Shown here: piece after piece, positions 5,436 through 9,248 of the stretch
How the letters are laid out: each line of letters opens with the position of its first letter
Position numbering within the stretch: position 1 is the stretch's first letter
Notes under the pieces: model-generated
Databases searched by the model: none
What the model saw: only the letters and a program-made list of their open reading frames with translations
Told to the model about the DNA's origin: nothing
DNA from: Rhodoferax sp.
Lineage (GTDB): Bacteria > Pseudomonadota > Gammaproteobacteria > Burkholderiales > Burkholderiaceae_C
Assembly (NCBI GenBank): GCA_018882485.1
Contig: VERU01000063.1
Coordinates: 1 to 9,248 of the forward strand
Length of the DNA: 9,248 nt
Direction: 5' to 3'
Translations under genes and position numbers: made by a program

Positions 5436-6709
5436 CCTTCCTGATCTTCATCACCGTCTGGATGGTGCTGATCTTCGTCGGCATCCCGATCGCGGTGTCC
5501 ATGATCGCGGTGTCCGTGGGCTACTTCCTGTACACGGGCATCGGCATCAATTTCGCGGTGCAGCGCATCGTCGACGGCCTCAACAGCTTCCCGATCATCG
5601 CGGTGCCGCTGTTCATCCTGGCGGCCAACATCTTCAACTCCTCCAGCATCACACGCAACCTGTTCGGCTTTGCCACCCATCTGGTGGGGCACATCCGGGG
5701 TGGGCTCGGGCACGTCAATATCCTGGCCAGCCTGTTCTTTTCAGGTATGTCGGGCTCGGCCGTCGCCGATGCCGGGGGTCTGGGCAAGATCGAGGCCGAG
5801 GCCATGCAGAAGGCGGGCTACCCGCACGATCTGGCGGCCGCGCTGACCGCCGTGTCCTCCATCCTGGGTCCGCTGGTTCCGCCCAGCATCCCCATGGTGG
5901 TCTACGGCGTGGTTTCGGGCGCCTCCATCGGCGGTCTGTTTCTGGGCGGCATCATTCCAGGGGTGCTGTGCACGCTGGCGATGATGGTCATGCTCTACAT
6001 CGTGGCCGGCCGACGCCAGCTGCCGGTGCACCCCCGCGCCAGCTGGAACGAGATTGGCCACTCCTTCCTGCGGTCCTTTCCCGCCCTCATGACGCCGGTG
6101 GTCATCATCGGCGGCATCTTCAGTGGCATCTTTTCACCCACAGAGGCCGCAGCGGTGACGGCCCTGTACGCCATCTTCATCGATCTGGTCTTTTACAAGG
6201 AGCTGACCTGGGGCAAGCTGTGGCAAGCCATCTACGAGACGGCGGTGATGTCGTCCACCATCGCCCTGATCATCGGCGGCGTCTCCATGATGGGCGTGGT
6301 GATGGCCCGTGAGAAAGCCCCCGAGCAGATCGCATCGCTGCTGATGTCGGTGGCCAGCACACCGACCGGCTTCGTGTTCGCCGTGTGCGCGCTGCTGCTG
6401 ATCCTGGGCTGCTTCATCGAAGTACTGGCACTGCTGCTGGTGCTGGTGCCCTCGTTCATCCCGCTGACCCTTGCACTGAACATCGACCCGGTGTATTTCG
6501 GGGTCGTGATCATCTTCACCCTGATGATCGGCACGCTCACCCCGCCGATGGGCATGATCCTGTTCGTGGTCTCCAAGAGCCATGGGGTGCCGATGCACCG
6601 GCTCATCCCGGCCACCATGCCCTGGCTCATTCCCCTGCTGGTGGTGCTGGTGGCCATGATCCTCTACCCGCCCATCGTCACCGCCCTGCCCCGGCTGTTC
6701 ATGTCCTGA
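5432..6709 (+). CDS. siaM: TRAP transporter large permease subunit, DctM family
   Basis: A 425-residue, highly hydrophobic protein that forms the sodium-driven elevator transport pathway of TRAP systems. Family hallmarks are present: FSGMSGSAVADAGGLGKIEAEAM at 103-125, where the SGSA region helps form a sodium site; GPLVPPSIPMVVYG at 146-159; FSPTEAAAV in the middle; and GTLTPPMGMILFV at 367-379 as the pseudo-symmetric counterpart of the first PPS motif. Length and helix content fit the usual 11-12 helices of unfused DctM proteins. It overlaps the dctQ-type gene by four bases (ATGA), which gives coupled translation and near equal amounts of both subunits. It is followed after 53 bases by the lyase gene, with a stem-loop between. 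The TRAP identity is certain, the sialic acid role is inferred and the symbol provisional. Confidence 0.9.
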   Translation: MTFLIFITVWMVLIFVGIPIAVSMIAVSVGYFLYTGIGINFAVQRIVDGLNSFPIIAVPLFILAANIFNSSSITRNLFGFATHLVGHIRGGLGHVNILASLFFSGMSGSAVADAGGLGKIEAEAMQKAGYPHDLAAALTAVSSILGPLVPPSIPMVVYGVVSGASIGGLFLGGIIPGVLCTLAMMVMLYIVAGRRQLPVHPRASWNEIGHSFLRSFPALMTPVVIIGGIFSGIFSPTEAAAVTALYAIFIDLVFYKELTWGKLWQAIYETAVMSSTIALIIGGVSMMGVVMAREKAPEQIASLLMSVASTPTGFVFAVCALLLILGCFIEVLALLLVLVPSFIPLTLALNIDPVYFGVVIIFTLMIGTLTPPMGMILFVVSKSHGVPMHRLIPATMPWLIPLLVVLVAMILYPPIVTALPRLFMS

Positions 6710-6712
6710 CCT

Positions 6713-6734
6713 CCCGCCCGGAAAACCGGACGGG
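6713..6734 (+). other. Stem-loop between the permease and lyase genes
   Basis: CCCGCCCGG (6713-6721) and CCGGACGGG (6726-6734) pair at eight of nine positions around an AAAA loop. The hairpin starts 4 bases after the DctM stop and lies before the lyase ribosome-binding site (AAGGA, 6753-6757). There is no T run, so a terminator is unlikely. An mRNA-processing or stability element that lets transporter and enzyme genes reach different levels is a reasonable guess. Confidence 0.45.
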
Positions 6735-6762
6735 GCACCGTTTGCCTCGACCAAGGAAATCC

Positions 6763-7713
6763 ATGACCCTATCCGATCGCTTCAAGGGCATCGTCCCGCC
6801 CGTCGCCACCCCGTACAACGCCGATGGCTCGGTCGATACCACGGCCCTCAAGCGCCTGGTGCGGCACCTGGTCGATGGCGGCGTCCATGGCCTGTTCCTG
6901 CTGGGTTCGACCAGCGAGTGCGTGCTGCTCGATGCCCGCGACCGTGCCCTGGTGCTGGACACCGCCCTGGCCGAGGCGGCAGGCCGGGTGCCGGTGGTGG
7001 CGGGCATCATGGACGCGGCCACGGATGTCTGCCTGAACCACGCGCGCACCGCCCGCTCCGCCGGTGTCGACGGGCTGGTGGTCACCGCGCCCTATTACAC
7101 CCGCACCAACCAGGCCGAGACCATCGACCACTTCCGCTACCTGCGCGGAGAAATCGGCCTGCCGATGGTGGCCTACGACATCCCCGTCTGCGTCAACCTC
7201 AAGCTGGCGCGCGATACCGTGCACACGCTGGTGCAGGACGATCTGGTTTTCGCCCTCAAGGACAGCAGCGGTGACGAAGGGGGCTTTCGCATGCTGGTGC
7301 GCGACTTCCGCGACCGGCCCGATGTGCGTCTGTTCACCGGCTCGGAGATCGTGGCCGACAGCGCGCTGATGGCCGGGGCCAGCGGTTGCGTGCCCGGCCT
7401 GGGCAATGTGGATCCGGCGGCCTATGTGCGGCTGTACGAGGCTGCCATGCGCGGCGATGCCGCTGCCGCCCGGCGCGAGCAGGACCGTTTGATCGACCTG
7501 TTCCAGATGGTGTTCTGGAGCGCCGCCGAACTCAGCGCCGGCGCCGGCGGTGTCGGCAGCTTCAAGGTGGCCCTCCGGCACATGGGGTTGTTCAGCCACA
7601 GCCACATGCGTCGGCCCAACCGGCCGGTGCCCGATGCCGTGCAGCAGCGCATCCGCGCTCACCTGGTGCAGCATGGTCTGCTGCCAGCTGGCCCCGGGGG
7701 CACGGCCTCTTGA
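6763..7713 (+). CDS. N-acetylneuraminate lyase/dihydrodipicolinate synthase family aldolase
   Basis: A 316-residue class I aldolase with a TIM barrel. The Schiff-base lysine is K166 (FALKDSSGD) and the catalytic tyrosine Y138 (MVAYDIP), nearly the same numbers as K165 and Y137 of E. coli NanA. The pyruvate-carboxylate loop is GSTSE at 48-52, where NanA has GSTGE, and APYY is at 109-112. Between the TRAP genes and nanE-nanK, the natural role is splitting a sialic-type acid to pyruvate and an N-acylmannosamine. However, aligned by eye to E. coli NanA, the residues that hold the sugar tail there (D191, E192, S208) fall on E195, I196 and G212 here. The substrate may thus differ from plain N-acetylneuraminate, and other reactions of this broad family remain possible. 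The start ATG 6763 follows AAGGA at 6753-6757. The stop overlaps the next gene's TTG start. No nanA symbol is given because of the changed pocket. Confidence 0.87.
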   Translation: MTLSDRFKGIVPPVATPYNADGSVDTTALKRLVRHLVDGGVHGLFLLGSTSECVLLDARDRALVLDTALAEAAGRVPVVAGIMDAATDVCLNHARTARSAGVDGLVVTAPYYTRTNQAETIDHFRYLRGEIGLPMVAYDIPVCVNLKLARDTVHTLVQDDLVFALKDSSGDEGGFRMLVRDFRDRPDVRLFTGSEIVADSALMAGASGCVPGLGNVDPAAYVRLYEAAMRGDAAAARREQDRLIDLFQMVFWSAAELSAGAGGVGSFKVALRHMGLFSHSHMRRPNRPVPDAVQQRIRAHLVQHGLLPAGPGGTAS

Positions 7714-8408
7714 GACCCGTCGCGTCCGGTGAGGCCCTGCTGCAAGACCTGCAAGGGGGCCTGATCGCCTCCTGCCAGCCGCTGCCGGGCAGCCCCATGG
7801 ACCGAGACGACATCGTGCTCGCCATGGCGCTGGCCGCCCAGGCCGGGGGCGCCAGCGCCGTTCGCATCGAAGGAAGCAGCCGGGTCCGGCTGTGCGCACA
7901 GACCCTCGGCGTGCCCATCATCGGCATCGTCAAGCGGGACCTGGCGGACTCGCCCGTGCGCATCACCCCGTGGCTGGACGATGTCCAGGCGCTGCTGCAG
8001 GCGGGCGCAGCGGTCATTGCCGTCGATGCCACCCGGCGGGCGCGTCCGGTGCCCAGCCGCGATCTGCTGGCCGCCATCCATGGGGGCGGCGCTCTGGCCA
8101 TGGCCGACGCCTCCAGCCGGACCGACGGTCTGCAGGCCTGGCAATCCGGTTTCGATCTGGTGGGGACCACCCTGTCGGGCTACACGGCCGAAACCGCCTG
8201 CGCGGATGATGCCGAACCCGACTGGGACCTGATCCGCGTCCTGCGGAACCACGGCTGCCGGGTGGTTGCCGAAGGACGCATCCGCGAGCCACGGCAGGCA
8301 CACAAGGCCTTGCAGTTCGGTGCGTACGCTGTCACGGTCGGCTCGGCCATCACGCGCATCGAGCACCTGACGGCCTGGTACGTAGCCGCCCTGGCAGCCC
8401 CCCTGTGA
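7710..8408 (+). CDS. nanE: N-acetylmannosamine-6-phosphate 2-epimerase
   Basis: A 232-residue TIM-barrel enzyme that converts N-acetylmannosamine-6-phosphate to N-acetylglucosamine-6-phosphate in the cytoplasm. The family motifs run in order: GGLIASCQPLPGSP (16-29), SAVRIEG (49-55), GVPIIGIVKRDLADSPVRITP (67-87), AVIAVDATRRARP (101-113), FDLVGTTLSGYT (148-159), CRVVAEGRIR (183-192) and GAYAVTVGSAITR near the end. K75 and E188 correspond to the catalytic Lys and Glu known from Clostridium NanE. The start is chosen as TTG 7710, which overlaps the lyase stop as TTGA. No ATG or GTG in frame lies between the lyase end and the first motif, and the next ATG (7797) would remove the GGLIASCQ motif. 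The gene ends with TGA overlapping the kinase start as GTGA, so translation of lyase, epimerase and kinase is coupled. The call is secure; the exact start is likely rather than certain. Confidence 0.93.
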   Translation: MRPVASGEALLQDLQGGLIASCQPLPGSPMDRDDIVLAMALAAQAGGASAVRIEGSSRVRLCAQTLGVPIIGIVKRDLADSPVRITPWLDDVQALLQAGAAVIAVDATRRARPVPSRDLLAAIHGGGALAMADASSRTDGLQAWQSGFDLVGTTLSGYTAETACADDAEPDWDLIRVLRNHGCRVVAEGRIREPRQAHKALQFGAYAVTVGSAITRIEHLTAWYVAALAAPL

Positions 8409-9248
8409 CCACACTCGCGCTGGACATCGGAGGCACCAAACTGGCCAGCGGCCTGTGGCAGGCCGGCCAGCTGGCGCGGCGGCAACAGCAGGCCATGCCG
8501 CAGGACGTCGACGGCTTCCACCAGCTGCTGCACGTGCTGGCACGCGCCCATCCGGCGATCGACCGGCTGGCGGTGGCGCTCACCGGCCGCACCGATGGAT
8601 CACGGGTGCACGCGGTCAACCCCGCCATGATCGGCTACTGGGATGGCTTCCCGCTGCGCGATGCACTGGCCCGGCACTGGTCCTGTCCCACCGTGCTGCT
8701 GAACGACGCGCAGGCGGCGGCCTGGGGGGAGTTCCGTACGGACCCGACGGGGATGCGGGACCTGCTCTTTGTCACCCTGTCCACTGGCGTCGGTGGCGGC
8801 CTGGTGCTGGACGCCCAGCTGCGCACCGGCAGCCAGGGACTGGCCGGGCACATCGGCCACAGCCGCTCGGCGCTGGTGCCGATCGATGGGATCCAACACT
8901 GCGCCTGCGGACAGCTCGGCTGCCTGGAGACGCTCGCATCCGGCACGGCGCTGGCCCGCCAGGCCCGATATCTGGGCCGCTCCGGTGCAAGTGCCAGCGA
9001 CGTGTTCGCGGCCGCGCAGGCTGGCGACGCTTCGATGCAGGCGCTGATCGAGCAGGCGGCTCAAGGCGTGGCGCTGGCCCTGGCCAGTGCGACCGCACTG
9101 GCCGACCTGCAATCGGTCGTGATCGGTGGCAGTGTGGGACTGGCCACCGGCATGGCCGAGGCCATCGCGCGGCAACTCGATCGCCTGCCGGCGGTGTTCC
9201 GGGTGCCGGTGCGGCGGGCCCGGCTGGGGGCCGACGCCGGTCTGGTGG
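8405..9248 (+). CDS. nanK: ROK-family kinase, probable N-acetylmannosamine kinase (3' end outside window)
   Basis: 281 codons are visible before the window ends. It phosphorylates N-acetylmannosamine at C6 with ATP, the step before NanE. Seen in order: the phosphate-binding loop DIGGTK (7-12), catalytic Asp D101 in LLNDAQAAAWGE, the ROK glycine loop STGVGGG (126-132), and the zinc site made by H152 (GHIGHS) with C166, C168 and C173 (HCACGQLGCLE). The spacing from H152 to the first Cys is four residues longer than in E. coli NanK, a small insertion in the loop before the Cys cluster. E. coli NanK has 291 residues, so only a short tail should be missing. The start is GTG 8405, overlapping the nanE stop as GTGA. 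ROK kinases also act on glucose and N-acetylglucosamine; the direct coupling to nanE is the main reason for choosing N-acetylmannosamine. Confidence 0.87.
   Translation, partial: MTTLALDIGGTKLASGLWQAGQLARRQQQAMPQDVDGFHQLLHVLARAHPAIDRLAVALTGRTDGSRVHAVNPAMIGYWDGFPLRDALARHWSCPTVLLNDAQAAAWGEFRTDPTGMRDLLFVTLSTGVGGGLVLDAQLRTGSQGLAGHIGHSRSALVPIDGIQHCACGQLGCLETLASGTALARQARYLGRSGASASDVFAAAQAGDASMQALIEQAAQGVALALASATALADLQSVVIGGSVGLATGMAEAIARQLDRLPAVFRVPVRRARLGADAGLV

Noticed and set aside
6385..6762. Longer lyase with an N-terminal extension
   Set aside because: The extra part overlaps the DctM gene and is compositional noise; the ATG at 6763 has a good ribosome-binding site and gives the normal family length.
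7386..7709. Longer NanE with a 108-residue N-terminal extension
   Set aside because: The extension overlaps the lyase gene in another frame, has no similarity to NanE, and would make the protein far longer than the family's roughly 230 residues.
6769..7899. 376-residue open frame on the minus strand
   Set aside because: It is opposite the lyase and the start of nanE and has no recognisable motif.
7659..8543. 294-residue open frame on the minus strand
   Set aside because: It is opposite nanE and the start of nanK, and is a compositional shadow.

Overview
This is a GC-rich window of proteobacterial chromosome. The PhaM-type polyhydroxyalkanoate granule protein, the strong G/C third-position bias and the gene families present point to a betaproteobacterium, most likely of the order Burkholderiales. 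The genus cannot be read from the sequence. No RNA gene, insertion sequence, phage gene or CRISPR array was seen.

Left part (1-1397, minus strand): the end-truncated gene of a FIST-domain sensory protein lies directly downstream of phaM, which encodes a granule-associated, DNA-binding regulator of PHA storage. The two genes are 33 bases apart and probably co-transcribed. A 224-base divergent spacer (1398-1621) follows. It holds a possible phaM promoter and three tandem copies of a 10-base unit just before the next start codon. On the plus strand, 1622-2884 encodes a stand-alone FAD/NAD-dependent ferredoxin-reductase-type enzyme with no oxygenase or ferredoxin gene beside it.

Middle spacer (2885-3191): this holds inverted repeats at the end of the reductase gene, a coding-like but frame-broken minus-strand remnant of unknown origin, and then a likely promoter. 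A perfect 11-base palindrome, ATGTCAGACAT, lies just downstream of that promoter and fits the operator type of FadR-family regulators.

Right part (3192-9248, plus strand): one compact seven-gene operon with gaps of 0-53 bases and several stop/start overlaps. The order is a GntR/FadR-family repressor; a three-part TRAP transporter (SiaP-like binding protein, separate DctQ and DctM membrane proteins); a class I aldolase of the N-acetylneuraminate lyase/dihydrodipicolinate synthase family; NanE (N-acetylmannosamine-6-phosphate 2-epimerase); and NanK-like ROK kinase, cut by the window edge. The inferred logic is that the TRAP system imports a sialic-acid-type sugar, the lyase splits it into pyruvate and an N-acylmannosamine, NanK phosphorylates the latter at C6, and NanE turns it into N-acetylglucosamine-6-phosphate. 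nagA and nagB, needed to finish the route, are not in the window. The regulator probably represses its own operon through the palindrome.

The most interesting point is the lyase. It keeps the catalytic Tyr and Schiff-base Lys, but the positions that in known N-acetylneuraminate lyases hold the glycerol tail of sialic acid appear changed. The pathway may therefore use a modified or different nonulosonic acid.
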